Origin: Streptomyces griseus | GTDB lineage: Bacteria > Actinomycetota > Actinomycetes > Nanopelagicales > Nanopelagicaceae | Reading direction: 5' to 3' | NCBI GenBank assembly: GCA_945884695.1 | Contig: CAMCYO010000001.1 | Coordinates: forward strand, 124,001-188,000 | DNA length: 64,000 nt | Shown here: piece after piece, positions 17,742 through 27,132 of the stretch | Position numbering within the stretch: the first letter of the stretch is position 1 | Layout of the letters: the number at the start of each line of letters is the position of its first letter | Notes under the pieces: generated by a model | What the model was told of the DNA's origin: nothing | What the model saw: the letters and a program-made list of their open reading frames with translations, nothing else | The model's database searches: none | Translations under genes and position numbers: made by a program

Positions 17742-19396
17742 CAACGCTGGCCCAGCCTCCGCGCGTAATTCGCCAATCAAATTCTTACACAGAACCAAAT
17801 AAGGGCAGATTGTTTGTTAAATGGATTACCTCGACAGATCACAAGACCATTGGTTACCTTTACTTGATTACCTCATTCACCTGGTTTCTAATAGCCGGTA
17901 TTTTGGCTCTATTTATGCGAGCAGAACTCACATCACCGGGTTTGCAGTTCTGGAGCAGTGAGCAGTATAACCAAATGTTTACAATGCACGGAACGATTAT
18001 GTTATTGATGTTTGCTACTCCACTTTTTGTAGGATTCGCAAATGTGATTATGCCGCTGCAAATAGGTGCAGCCGATGTTGCTTTCCCAAGATTAAATATG
18101 CTTTCCTATTGGCTTTATCTTTTTGGTGGAACAATGGCTTTCGGAGGTTTTTTAAGCCCAGGTGGAGCAGCATCATTTGGATGGACGGCCTACGCACCAC
18201 TTTCTAATTCACAATTCTCTCCAGGAATTGGTGGAGACCTGTGGGTTATTGGTCTGGCATTGAGTGGTCTTGGGACAATTCTTTCTGGCGTAAATTTCAT
18301 AACAACTATTTTTACTATGCGAGCACCCGGTATGACCATGTTCCGTATGTCAATATTTTCTTGGAATATTTTATTAACCTCGGTCTTGGTATTGCTCGCC
18401 TTTCCTCCACTAGCAGCAGCGCTTTTTGGGCTTGAATCAGATCGCTTATTTGGTTCTCACATATTCGACGCAGCAAATGGGGGAGCAATGCTCTGGCAGC
18501 ATCTCTTCTGGTTCTTCGGGCACCCTGAAGTTTATATTTTAGCCCTTCCATTTTTTGGAATCGCTACAGAGATTCTGCCCGTCTTTAGTCGCAAACCAAT
18601 ATTTGGGTATAAGGGCCTAATAGCTGCAACAATTGCCATTGCTGCGCTCTCTGTCTCAGTATGGGCACATCACCTCTTTGCAACCGGTCAAGTACTTTTA
18701 CCGTTCTTCTCCTTCATGACGTTCCTAATTGGAGTACCTACCGGTGTGAAGTTCTTCAACTGGATCGGCACGATGTGGCGAGGCTCAGTCACATTCGAGA
18801 CCCCGATGTTGTGGACCGTTGGATTTCTTATCACTTTTCTTTTTGGTGGATTAACGGGAATTATTTTGGCTTCACCGCCACTTGATTTTGCAGTCTCGGC
18901 TTCCTATTTTGTTGTGGCTCATTTCCATTATGTGCTTTTTGGAACAGTGGTCTTTGCAATGTATGCCGGTTTCTATTTCTGGTGGCCAAAGATGACTGGC
19001 AAAATGCTCAACGAGCGCCTAGGTAAGATTCACTTCTGGCTCACTTTCATTGGTTTTCACATGACATTTCTTATTCAACATTGGTTAGGTATTAAGGGAT
19101 TCCCTCGCAGGTATTCGGATTATTTGCCCTCCGATGGATTTACATTTATGAATCAAGTTTCAACTGTAGGTTCTGTCATTTTGGCGATTTCATTGATTCC
19201 CTTTTTCGTCAACCTCTGGATTACCCGCCTAACGGAACCGGTTGGAGTCGATGATCCTTGGGGTTATGGTTCATCTCTTGAGTGGGCGACTTCGTGTCCG
19301 CCACCACGACATAATTTCACTTCGATGCCTCGCATCATGAGCGAGCGTCCAGCATTTGATCTCCATCATCCACATATTAAGACTGAAGGTCACTAA
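17738..19396 (+). CDS. ctaD: cytochrome c oxidase subunit I (aa3 type)
   Basis: The 552-residue, twelve-helix subunit carries haem a, haem a3 and CuB. Ligands and proton-path residues are visible: H84, H262 with cross-linked Y266 (GHPEVYI), H311/H312, H395, H397, D113 and N120 of the D path, E264, and K338 of the K path. The universal HDT triplet before [10 protein letters not shown] reads S387-A388-S389, so the His and Asp that bind the Mg ion are absent. The C-terminus [23 protein letters not shown] is typical of actinobacteria. TAATG overlap leads into ctaF. Confidence 0.97.
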   Translation: MTTLAQPPRVIRQSNSYTEPNKGRLFVKWITSTDHKTIGYLYLITSFTWFLIAGILALFMRAELTSPGLQFWSSEQYNQMFTMHGTIMLLMFATPLFVGFANVIMPLQIGAADVAFPRLNMLSYWLYLFGGTMAFGGFLSPGGAASFGWTAYAPLSNSQFSPGIGGDLWVIGLALSGLGTILSGVNFITTIFTMRAPGMTMFRMSIFSWNILLTSVLVLLAFPPLAAALFGLESDRLFGSHIFDAANGGAMLWQHLFWFFGHPEVYILALPFFGIATEILPVFSRKPIFGYKGLIAATIAIAALSVSVWAHHLFATGQVLLPFFSFMTFLIGVPTGVKFFNWIGTMWRGSVTFETPMLWTVGFLITFLFGGLTGIILASPPLDFAVSASYFVVAHFHYVLFGTVVFAMYAGFYFWWPKMTGKMLNERLGKIHFWLTFIGFHMTFLIQHWLGIKGFPRRYSDYLPSDGFTFMNQVSTVGSVILAISLIPFFVNLWITRLTEPVGVDDPWGYGSSLEWATSCPPPRHNFTSMPRIMSERPAFDLHHPHIKTEGH

Positions 19397-19797
19397 TGAA
19401 AGTTAATTGGCGTCTATTTTTTGGCTTTGGAATTCTTTATGTCATTCTTGCAGTTGTGTATTGGAAACTGGGTGGCGAGGCCGTTGGAATCACGGCTATG
19501 GGACTCAGTGGCGGGCTAGCAGCTTTGATTGGGTATTACTTGTGGTTTGTAGGGAAAAGAACTGGCGGGATTTTGCCCGAGGATTCAGATGAAGCCGAAA
19601 TTGCAGATGGTGCTGGTGAACTCGGTTTTTATAGTCCGCATTCCTGGTGGCCACTTCCTGTTGCGCTATCAACATGCGCAGCTGGAATGGGCTTGATTAT
19701 CGGATGGTGGCTCACGGTTATTGCTGTTGGAGCACTCATTATCAGCGTCATTGGTTTTGTTACTGAATATGAGAAACCTTCAAACTCCGCTCACTAG
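19396..19797 (+). CDS. ctaF: actinobacterial cytochrome c oxidase subunit IV
   Basis: The 133-residue protein has four hydrophobic segments in two pairs separated by an acidic loop (PEDSDEAEIADGAGELGFYSPHSWWP), the pattern of the small actinobacterial oxidase subunit IV. It starts one base inside the ctaD stop and completes the ctaC-ctaD-ctaF operon. It is a structural subunit of the bc1-aa3 supercomplex with no cofactor. Confidence 0.88.
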   Translation: MKVNWRLFFGFGILYVILAVVYWKLGGEAVGITAMGLSGGLAALIGYYLWFVGKRTGGILPEDSDEAEIADGAGELGFYSPHSWWPLPVALSTCAAGMGLIIGWWLTVIAVGALIISVIGFVTEYEKPSNSAH

Positions 19798-19833
19798 TTC
19801 GTACTATTTTTCTGTCTACAACTACTTGATGAA

Positions 19834-21387
19834 TTAACCAATAATCTTTTCGGAACCGACTAGGACGCCAACACATGAGTGTTCATTTGCAGGGTCTGCT
19901 GAAACCACAGTGACAATTCCACCCGCTGTTGTCATTGTGACTGTTGCCCCAGAAATATTCTTAACATTCTTATTCAAGCAGAAGTTCTGTACGGTGATCT
20001 GAGATTCGCTCGCGCCTTTAACGCTCCAGGTTAATAGGCGATTTGGTGAACCGCCCGTCGGAGGCCCTCCTGAGACAGATGTAATTACATACGAGTTACT
20101 AAATCGTTTAGCAAAAATTATCGCCCCACCGCCTCTGGCATCAAAGCCACCCATTGCAAAGAGTTCGGTGCCATCGGCTAAATCTAAGCGTTCTGGATCT
20201 CCCGCTTGTGGATATGTAATCGCCTCACCATATGTAGTGCCGTCACCAATCCTTGTCTCTACACCTCTACCGCTAGGCCACATCCATTCAACTTTTCCTG
20301 ATTTATTCATATAGATAGTTGGGTTGGTGGCGACATCGATAGTGCCGCCATAGGATCTACTTTGTACCGGAGTCCAGGTTTTTCCATCAGGAGATGTCGC
20401 AACGCATGCCCAGCGTGCGAAATTAGTGCCAGTATTGCCAATACCAAAGCCTTGAGCATGCAATAGCCAAGTGCCATCGGCCAGTTTCACAATAGCTGGA
20501 TCACCGAGCGGACCAAATGCAACGCCTGCTGTGGTTAAGCATTTATTTACATCTAACCCTGCAACAGAAATTTCAGTAAAGGTTAGTCCATCAGAAGATT
20601 CTGCGTAGTACATGTAATCTTTTCCAGGCGAATGAGACCAGCCCCATGCTTGGTATCCACCACCGGTTTTTGGTAAGACTTCAACAGGAGATGTGACTTG
20701 CATCCGCACGCCGGACTCAATTGTCCAGGTTTTCCCTGCATCTTTAGAGATTGCCGAGTGAATAAAATTATCAAAGCCTGTAAGATTTCCTCCTGAATCA
20801 TTACCATTTTTAAAATAAACTCGGATATCTCCGCTTGGGGTTTGTACTAGAGTGGCATCTGCAACATTCCCTAATCCATTTCCACTATTTATAACACTCA
20901 AGTATGCCCATGTTGTTGTAACCAATGATTGTGTGGTTGTTCCAAAGCCAGCAGAAGTGTTGCCGCTGGCTGAAGTAACAGGCTCCCATTTGAAATTAAT
21001 ACACGAAATAAATCCATTACCAAGAGGTACTGTTTCTCCATTTGTTGCGCAGGGGTTTCCTGGCATGGGTGGACCTTGTGGAACTTTGGGTTTTTTTGGA
21101 CTTTGATTTGAAGCAGATGCATCACCTTGGGAGGCTTCGTTCTTGGATTGTGAAGGCGATGGTTGAGGTTTTGGCGTTATCGTGGGTTTTGGCGCAACAA
21201 CTGCCTTCTTCCAGAGAAGTTTCGAACCACTCTTAGTGCATATAACCATGATTGGTCCAGATTTGGCACTAGCTCCAACTTTGGTGCACTTTGTTCCTGG
21301 GGCATTAGAAGCAGCCGAACTTGCAGGAATGCTTGTTCCAAAGAGAATAAGTGATGTTGCAATAAGTGCGATCTGAGTGGGTTTCAC
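19834..21387 (-). CDS. secreted protein with Asp-box (sialidase-like) propeller repeats
   Basis: The 517-residue protein has a signal peptide (cleavage near SSAAS), a Cys-pair module ending SGSKLLWKK, a Pro/Ser/Gln-rich linker (about residues 70-110), a second Cys module (NPCATNGETV...FISCINFKWEP) and a large beta-rich part with at least three Asp-boxes (SKDAGKTW, SSDGLTF, SPDGKTW). This is the layout of sialidase or GH43-like five- or six-bladed propellers. I cannot identify catalytic residues, so a binding or glycan-acting role is open. It sits alone between ctaF and qcrB, inside an otherwise conserved respiratory block. Confidence 0.75.
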   Translation of the reverse strand: MKPTQIALIATSLILFGTSIPASSAASNAPGTKCTKVGASAKSGPIMVICTKSGSKLLWKKAVVAPKPTITPKPQPSPSQSKNEASQGDASASNQSPKKPKVPQGPPMPGNPCATNGETVPLGNGFISCINFKWEPVTSASGNTSAGFGTTTQSLVTTTWAYLSVINSGNGLGNVADATLVQTPSGDIRVYFKNGNDSGGNLTGFDNFIHSAISKDAGKTWTIESGVRMQVTSPVEVLPKTGGGYQAWGWSHSPGKDYMYYAESSDGLTFTEISVAGLDVNKCLTTAGVAFGPLGDPAIVKLADGTWLLHAQGFGIGNTGTNFARWACVATSPDGKTWTPVQSRSYGGTIDVATNPTIYMNKSGKVEWMWPSGRGVETRIGDGTTYGEAITYPQAGDPERLDLADGTELFAMGGFDARGGGAIIFAKRFSNSYVITSVSGGPPTGGSPNRLLTWSVKGASESQITVQNFCLNKNVKNISGATVTMTTAGGIVTVVSADPANEHSCVGVLVGSEKIIG

Positions 21388-21455
21388 CTGCGAAATATTA
21401 CACTGATTGAGCTTAATTCCTAGGAATCACCCCTGGTATTTCCTTTTTGAAGATC

Positions 21456-21489
21456 AATTAGTCAAGCACAATTAGTCAAGCACAATTAG
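21456..21489. repeat. 14-bp direct repeat at the end of qcrB (2.4 copies)
   Basis: AATTAGTCAAGCAC occurs twice in a row (21456-21469 and 21470-21483) followed by AATTAG. The partial copy covers the qcrB stop codon, so the duplication lies just in the 3' untranslated region. Confidence 0.9.
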
Positions 21490-23072
21490 TGGTGTTCAAT
21501 CGCCTTAAGGTCTTCGCCATCTGGCTTTGCAACCTGTTCAACGGTGGCAACACTCATTCGTCGAAGTATTCGATTCTTCAATCCACCTGGGCGACGAACA
21601 CCATGAGAGTCATGGGAGTTCAATTCAAGAGCTGGTGGTTGTTCATGTTGCGTTAGAATCCAAGCCTTCTCAGCAGAGAGGGGCTCATGAACTTCTACAA
21701 ACTCTCCGTGAGGCAAGAGAAGTAGTCGGCCCGTTTCAGTTCCGTGCAGAACGAGATCACGATCGGCGCGTTGCAGCGAAAGACAAAGACGCTTAGTGAT
21801 CACAAAAGCAATTGGTGGTAGAACCAATACTCCAATTCTACTGAACCACATTATTTGATTAATTGTTAAAGAAAAATGCGTAGCAATGATGTCGTTACCG
21901 CCATTAATTAAGGTAACAAGAATAAATGTCAAGGACATCACGCCAATTGCAGTGCGGTTAGGAGCATTGCGTGGTCGATCTAGCAAGTGATGCTCGCGTT
22001 TATCTCCGGTCATCCAACTTTCAAGAAATGGGTAGAGGGCCATACCGGTGAAGAGAATTCCAGGCACAATTAATCCTGGAATCAAAATATTCCAAGAAAT
22101 TGTGTGGCCAAAAGCATGTGTTTCTAGTGGAGGCGCCATACGCACTAAACCATCGAGCCAACCCATATACCAATCGGGTTGTGAACCTGCCGAAATTTGG
22201 GCAGGAGTGTAAGGACCATAGAGCCAAATGGGGTTAATGGAAGCGACCGCAGAAAGAAATGCAGTTACACCAAATACGACAAAGAAGAATCCTCCAGCTT
22301 TAGCCATATAAACCGGCATCAATGGATAACCGACAACATTTTTCTCAGTTCGTCCTGGTCCAGGAAATTGTGTGTGTTTCTGGTACCACACGAGCATTAA
22401 GTGCACAGTTATAAGGGCCAGAAAGATTCCTGGAAGGAGGAGAACATGGACTGTAAATATGCGAGGAATGAAAGCTTCCCCAGGAAATGCCCCACCAAAA
22501 GCGAAGAATGATAAATAGGTTCCTACTACCGGTATTGCCTGCAGAATTGCTTCAGCGATGCGAACTCCTGTGCCTGATAGAAGGTCATCAGGGAGTGAGT
22601 ATCCGAGGAAGCCTTCAACGATTCCTAAAGTGACAAGGCCTACACCGATTAACCAGTTAAATTCACGAGGCTTACGAAATGCACCTGTGAAGAAAACGCG
22701 GAGTAAATGAGCAACAATTGCAACCATAAATAGAAGAGCTGCCCAGTGATGAATTTGGCGCATCAGCAAGCCACCACGAATATCAAATGAGATATGAAGC
22801 GTAGATGCGTAAGCAGCTGACATCTTGACGCCACTGAGAGGTTGGTAATCACCTTCGTAGAGAACTTCGCGCTGAGATGGATCAAACCAGAAGGTGAGAA
22901 AGGTTCCTGAAAGCAACAAAATTATGAATGAATAGAGTGCGACTTCACCGAGCATAAATGACCAGTGATCAGGAAATACTTTAGTGAGGTTTTTCTTCAT
23001 CCATGCAGCAGCGCCTGTGCGCTCATCTACATAGTTAGCAACATTTCCAAGGGCTCTCTCACTTGCGGTCAT
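21486..23072 (-). CDS. qcrB: cytochrome bc1 complex cytochrome b subunit
   Basis: The 528-residue subunit carries the two b haems and both quinone sites. Histidine-bearing helices are seen in RQIHHWAALLFMVAIVAHLL and FTVHVLLLPGIFLALITVHL, and the Qo-site motif is QPDW (PDW, as usual in actinobacteria). A C-terminal soluble extension of about 100 residues ends IEHH. The start at 23072 (MTASERAL) is chosen because it makes an ATGA overlap with the qcrA stop; a longer frame adds only five residues. Confidence 0.95.
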   Translation of the reverse strand: MTASERALGNVANYVDERTGAAAWMKKNLTKVFPDHWSFMLGEVALYSFIILLLSGTFLTFWFDPSQREVLYEGDYQPLSGVKMSAAYASTLHISFDIRGGLLMRQIHHWAALLFMVAIVAHLLRVFFTGAFRKPREFNWLIGVGLVTLGIVEGFLGYSLPDDLLSGTGVRIAEAILQAIPVVGTYLSFFAFGGAFPGEAFIPRIFTVHVLLLPGIFLALITVHLMLVWYQKHTQFPGPGRTEKNVVGYPLMPVYMAKAGGFFFVVFGVTAFLSAVASINPIWLYGPYTPAQISAGSQPDWYMGWLDGLVRMAPPLETHAFGHTISWNILIPGLIVPGILFTGMALYPFLESWMTGDKREHHLLDRPRNAPNRTAIGVMSLTFILVTLINGGNDIIATHFSLTINQIMWFSRIGVLVLPPIAFVITKRLCLSLQRADRDLVLHGTETGRLLLLPHGEFVEVHEPLSAEKAWILTQHEQPPALELNSHDSHGVRRPGGLKNRILRRMSVATVEQVAKPDGEDLKAIEHH

Positions 23073-24058
23073 GATGAACGCTCCCAAAAACTAGGTCCAA
23101 CGGGTTCAGTAAATGGTTGTTGTGCAATCAAATAACCTTCATCGTCAACAGTTATTGCTAACTGAGGTAGCGGACGAGCAGAAGGGCCAAAAATTACTTT
23201 TGCAGCTTGTGGAACATCGAATGTTGATTGATGACATGGGCAGAGTAGGTGCTTAGTTTGTTGTTCATAGAGAGCCACAGCGCAACCCATATGTGAACAA
23301 ATTTTTGAAAATGCAATTATTCCTTCATGAGTCCATGAAAGGCGCTCAGGTGATAAACGAAACTCTTCTGGTCTTAAACGAATGAGTAATACTGCATCTT
23401 TAGCGATGCTATTGAGTGTGCGCCGAACTCCTGCACCCAATTCAGGAAGTACTTGCGCAACAGCGCCGACTTCGAGATCGGAGGCCTTAATAGGACGATC
23501 ACCTGGATCTGTTAGGAGTCGTACTCCTTTTGCCCAACTAGTTGTTTCCAATTGTTTTTCAGGCAGTGGTCCAAGATCTCTAAGCAGAAGCAAGGGGGAT
23601 AGTCCGACTAGACCAAGTGAGAGTCCAAGAGTGCGTTTGATGAGTGAGCGACGACCTAGACCGGCAGCAGCAGCTCGCTCCTTAACAGTTGCTACAAAGT
23701 CATCGCGTTCATCCTTTGGAGATCGCAATTCATGGCGATGTGCAATTACTTCGCTATCTGGCATGAGCTGTTTAGCCCAATGAATCGCACCAAGACCGAT
23801 GAATAACATAGAAAATGTAAGACCAAGTCCAAGCATGAGTTGGTGGGTATTTGTAGAACCTAGAAGAGGAACAAAGACAAAACTTGTAATCGGAATGAAA
23901 ATATAGGCATAGATAAAGAGAATTGTTCCCAATGCCGAGAGTACAAAGTAAAGGGCAACTTGGCGCTCTGCTTTTTTCTCGGCAACAGGATCGGTATCAG
24001 TTCTGCGATGCTGATGTACAGGAAGTCCTGGATCAGAAAGATCGATTTCGTGTGACAT
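23069..24058 (-). CDS. qcrA: cytochrome bc1 complex Rieske iron-sulfur subunit
   Basis: The 329-residue protein has about three membrane segments in the N-terminal half, as in actinobacterial QcrA, and a C-terminal Rieske domain with CSHMGC and CPCHQS supplying two Cys and two His to the 2Fe-2S cluster. A twin-Arg-like GRRSLIKRTLGLSLGLVGLS region precedes the last helix, consistent with Tat-assisted insertion. It lies 3 bases after qcrC and overlaps qcrB. Confidence 0.95.
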   Translation of the reverse strand: MSHEIDLSDPGLPVHQHRRTDTDPVAEKKAERQVALYFVLSALGTILFIYAYIFIPITSFVFVPLLGSTNTHQLMLGLGLTFSMLFIGLGAIHWAKQLMPDSEVIAHRHELRSPKDERDDFVATVKERAAAAGLGRRSLIKRTLGLSLGLVGLSPLLLLRDLGPLPEKQLETTSWAKGVRLLTDPGDRPIKASDLEVGAVAQVLPELGAGVRRTLNSIAKDAVLLIRLRPEEFRLSPERLSWTHEGIIAFSKICSHMGCAVALYEQQTKHLLCPCHQSTFDVPQAAKVIFGPSARPLPQLAITVDDEGYLIAQQPFTEPVGPSFWERSS

Positions 24059-24061
24059 GTC

Positions 24062-24853
24062 CTATCTCGCTTTCGTCGTCAACCAGACTGCAATACCAAT
24101 CAGCAGTCCAATTCCAAGTGTCCAAATGAGTAAACCCTCTGTTACCGGCCCTACCCGACCAAGTGCTGCTCCGCCTAAGGCTGGTTCAACTTCTGCAGCT
24201 TTAAGAAATTTAATGATGGATAGTTTTTCATGGGGAGTAATAATTTTGTCTGAAAACACCGGCATTGATTGTGGGCCGACAACCATTGCTTCATACATCG
24301 TGACTGCATCAACTCCCATAAGCGTTGGTGCATATTTTCCCTCACTTAGCGCACCACCTTGACCAGCAAAGTTATGACACATGGCGCAGTTAGATCTAAA
24401 AAGCTCTCCGCCTTCGGCAGTGTTGCCATCGCGCTCGTACATCAATAATTCAGCGCCTGGAATTGCAGGACCAGGGGCAAGAGATGCCACATATTCTGCA
24501 AGGGCGGCAACTTGTTCTGGGGTGTAGATCGGTGTTTTGCGCATTGCTTGCACAGTCATATCAGCCATTGGCATACGTCCTGTGCCAACTTGGAAATCTA
24601 CCGAAGCAGCTCCTACGCCGATGAGAGAAGGCGCGATGGAACCCCCTTCTAAGTTAAGACCGTGACATGAAGAGCAACCTTTTAGAAAGATCTGACGTCC
24701 AGCATCGATTGCAGTAGTTCTAGAAAAAGTGGCTGTTGATTTCTGCGTGCTTGCACTTGCCACGGAAAATGAAGTTCCGATAATTAAAAGAGCGAAAGAA
24801 AGTAATAAGGGTCCTGCATATCGGTGTTTACGGTATCGAGATAAGCGCTTCAC
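24062..24853 (-). CDS. qcrC: cytochrome bc1 complex di-haem cytochrome c subunit
   Basis: The 263-residue protein has an N-terminal membrane anchor/signal, two c-type haem sites (CSSCH and CAMCH) in duplicated cytochrome c domains, and a C-terminal membrane helix (LLIWTLGIGLLIGIAVWL). The two-haem form is characteristic of actinobacteria, where it replaces soluble cytochrome c between bc1 and aa3. The start is GTG, 15 bases after ctaE. Confidence 0.95.
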   Translation of the reverse strand: MKRLSRYRKHRYAGPLLLSFALLIIGTSFSVASASTQKSTATFSRTTAIDAGRQIFLKGCSSCHGLNLEGGSIAPSLIGVGAASVDFQVGTGRMPMADMTVQAMRKTPIYTPEQVAALAEYVASLAPGPAIPGAELLMYERDGNTAEGGELFRSNCAMCHNFAGQGGALSEGKYAPTLMGVDAVTMYEAMVVGPQSMPVFSDKIITPHEKLSIIKFLKAAEVEPALGGAALGRVGPVTEGLLIWTLGIGLLIGIAVWLTTKAR

Positions 24854-24868
24854 GTTTTACGTTTCCCC

Positions 24869-25495
24869 TTATTTGATCAAGTAAATGGCAGAGAAGAGAG
24901 CGATCCAGACAACATCCACAAAGTGCCAGTAGTAAGAAACTACGATCGCTGTTGTTGCTTGGCTATGGGTAAACCTGCGCGCTTTTTTCACACGGAAGAG
25001 GACTATCAAGAATGCGATCAAACCGCCGGTCACGTGTAGTCCGTGGAATCCTGTCGTGATGTAAAAAACAGAGCCGTACGCATTAGAGGAAATGCTCAAT
25101 CCCTCGTGAACCAATTTGAAGTATTCAAAGATTTGTCCGCCCACGAAGAAAGCGCCCATCAAGAAGGTTAAGAAAAACCATTCCATCATTCCCCATTTAG
25201 AGAATGTGAGAATAGAAGCAGATCGCTTAAATTGGAAACGCTCTGCAGCAAATACGCCAAACTGACATGTAACCGATGAAAGAACTAGAACTGTGGTGTT
25301 AACTGAAGCAAATGGGATGTTCAACATCTCGGTGGATTTAAGCCAGATGCCCGGGCCCTGCACTGCGCGGGTTGTGAAATACATTGCAAAGAGGGCCGCG
25401 AAAAACATCAGTTCACTCGATAGCCAGACAATGGTTCCAACGGCCACAAGGTTGGGCCTATTAATTTTAGGTGAGGCTAGGGTGGCGCTGGACAT
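24869..25495 (-). CDS. ctaE: cytochrome c oxidase subunit III
   Basis: The 208-residue protein has five hydrophobic segments typical of the shorter actinobacterial subunit III, with [17 protein letters not shown] and the C-terminal [22 protein letters not shown] frame reaching 25588 exists, but the ATG at 25495 (MSSATLAS) gives the normal N-terminus. It leads the ctaE-qcrC-qcrA-qcrB operon and is divergent from the receiver-like gene. Confidence 0.94.
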   Translation of the reverse strand: MSSATLASPKINRPNLVAVGTIVWLSSELMFFAALFAMYFTTRAVQGPGIWLKSTEMLNIPFASVNTTVLVLSSVTCQFGVFAAERFQFKRSASILTFSKWGMMEWFFLTFLMGAFFVGGQIFEYFKLVHEGLSISSNAYGSVFYITTGFHGLHVTGGLIAFLIVLFRVKKARRFTHSQATTAIVVSYYWHFVDVVWIALFSAIYLIK

Positions 25496-25637
25496 AGGGC
25501 AGATTATTCCCGTATTCGGCGCAGAGTGGTAACTCCAAAGGCCTCTATATTCGGCGCGCCATGAAGGATTCGAGGTGAAACGGGTCACTTAGATTCTGCA
25601 ATATTTGCCCATCGCCACGAAAACTCTCGTGAGAGAT

Positions 25638-25643
25638 TACACT
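25638..25643 (+). promoter_or_regulatory. -10 box for the receiver-like gene, leaderless arrangement
   Basis: TACACT followed by 7 bases and the ATG at 25651, without a ribosome site. Confidence 0.35.
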
Positions 25644-25650
25644 TCAGCCC

Positions 25651-26073
25651 ATGATCCAGCGACCAATAAATATTGTGGTGTATTCACATGACAGTTCGGT
25701 TCGCCAGAGCGTAATTGCTGGACTTGGTAAGCAAGTGGCAACAGATTTGCCAGTCCACCAGATTCATGAATTTGCAACAGGTAAAGCTCTTCGATTATTT
25801 ATCGATCGCAAAGGTCAAGATGGAAATCTCAGAGCAGATCTTTTCATCCTGGATGGTGAAGCGGTACCAGAAGGCGGAATGGGTATTTCCCGCCAACTCA
25901 AAGATGAAGTTTTTGAGTGCCCGCCGGTATTGCTCCTGACTGCACGTGCTGATGATGCTTGGCTTGCAACATGGTCTAGGGCTGAATCTTTCGTGATGCA
26001 TCCGATCGACCCATTCACACTTGCGTCAACGGTGGCATCGCTTCTGCGCGCACGATCTCTCACTGTTGCTTAA
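25651..26073 (+). CDS. stand-alone receiver-like protein with altered phosphorylation site
   Basis: The 140-residue protein has the size and pattern of a CheY-like receiver domain without an output domain: acidic residue D14, candidate phospho-acceptor D68 (LFILDGEA) and T97 (LLLTAR). The near-invariant lysine before the proline reads H117 (VMHP), so phosphorylation-dependent switching may be lost. It starts divergently from ctaE and lies 9 bases before trpD. The role is unknown; the position next to respiratory genes is shared by other actinobacteria. Confidence 0.7.
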   Translation: MIQRPINIVVYSHDSSVRQSVIAGLGKQVATDLPVHQIHEFATGKALRLFIDRKGQDGNLRADLFILDGEAVPEGGMGISRQLKDEVFECPPVLLLTARADDAWLATWSRAESFVMHPIDPFTLASTVASLLRARSLTVA

Positions 26074-26082
26074 TCCGCTCTT

Positions 26083-27132
26083 ATGGCCAAACTTCCTAGC
26101 TGGCCAGAGATATTACTTTTACTTTATGCAAAAGTAGATCTATCCCAGGAGCAAGCCCTATGGGCAATGAACGAGATCCTAAATAGCAGGGCAAGTATAG
26201 AAAATATAAAGGCATTTCTGCTTGCCTTAAAGAAAAAGGGTGAATCAGCGCACGAAGTAGATTCTTTTGTCGCGCAGATGATCGCGCAGTGCGCGCCCAT
26301 AAACATTACAGAACGAGCTGTAGACACCGTTGGCACTGGCGGCGATGGTGCGCACACAATCAACATCTCCACCACCGCTGCAATTATCGCGGCAGCCGCT
26401 GGTGCTCGCGTTGTAAAACATGGCAATAGAGCTGCTTCATCCAAATCAGGTTCAGCTGATCTATTAGAAGCTTTAGGAATTGCAATTACCTTAGATGGCG
26501 TAGGTGTTGCCAGGTGCGTTGAAGAAATCGGCATTGGTTTTTGCTTTGCCCCAATTTTCCATCCATCGATGCGCTTTGCAGCCCCTGCTCGTAAAGAACT
26601 AGGAGTGCCAACGATATTTAACATTCTGGGGCCCCTTGCCAATCCTGCACAACCCAAAGCAATGGCAGTAGGAGTAGCAAACGCTGGCGTGCATCACTTA
26701 ATGGCTCAGGTCTTGGCAGATCGAGGTGTTGAAGGTTTTGTCTTTAGAGGCGATGACGGGCTAGATGAAATTACTTTGGGTACAACAACAACTGTACTCA
26801 CAATCTCTGGTGGAAATATTTCGAAATCTTCATTAGATCCTTTAGATTTCGCAATTGATCGGGCCCCTGTATCAGCACTCGTTGGGGGAGAGGCGAAAGA
26901 GAATGCCGAAATCACTCGATCAATCTTTGCTGGTGAACGCGGAGCCCCAAGGGATGCCGTTGTGTTAAATGCAGCAGCAGCTATTGCTGCGTATAAAGGC
27001 GCAATGCACTTATCCCTTAACGAAAGAATTGAAGATGGAGTAGAGGAAGCAATTGAAGCTATTGATAGCGGTAAAGCAACCCATTTACTTAATCAATGGG
27101 TGGCTTTGTCCCAACAGATTTTGGTCTCTTAA
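26083..27132 (+). CDS. trpD: anthranilate phosphoribosyltransferase
   Basis: The 349-residue enzyme joins anthranilate to PRPP in tryptophan synthesis. The PRPP-binding loop DTVGTGGDGAHTINIST and the anthranilate region VKHGNRAASSKSGSADLLEALG are intact, followed by HPSMRFAAPARKELGVPTIFNILGPLANPA. No other trp gene is nearby, as is usual for the trpD copy next to ctaE in actinobacteria. The 3' end overlaps the convergent exonuclease gene by 44 bases. Confidence 0.96.
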   Translation: MAKLPSWPEILLLLYAKVDLSQEQALWAMNEILNSRASIENIKAFLLALKKKGESAHEVDSFVAQMIAQCAPINITERAVDTVGTGGDGAHTINISTTAAIIAAAAGARVVKHGNRAASSKSGSADLLEALGIAITLDGVGVARCVEEIGIGFCFAPIFHPSMRFAAPARKELGVPTIFNILGPLANPAQPKAMAVGVANAGVHHLMAQVLADRGVEGFVFRGDDGLDEITLGTTTTVLTISGGNISKSSLDPLDFAIDRAPVSALVGGEAKENAEITRSIFAGERGAPRDAVVLNAAAAIAAYKGAMHLSLNERIEDGVEEAIEAIDSGKATHLLNQWVALSQQILVS

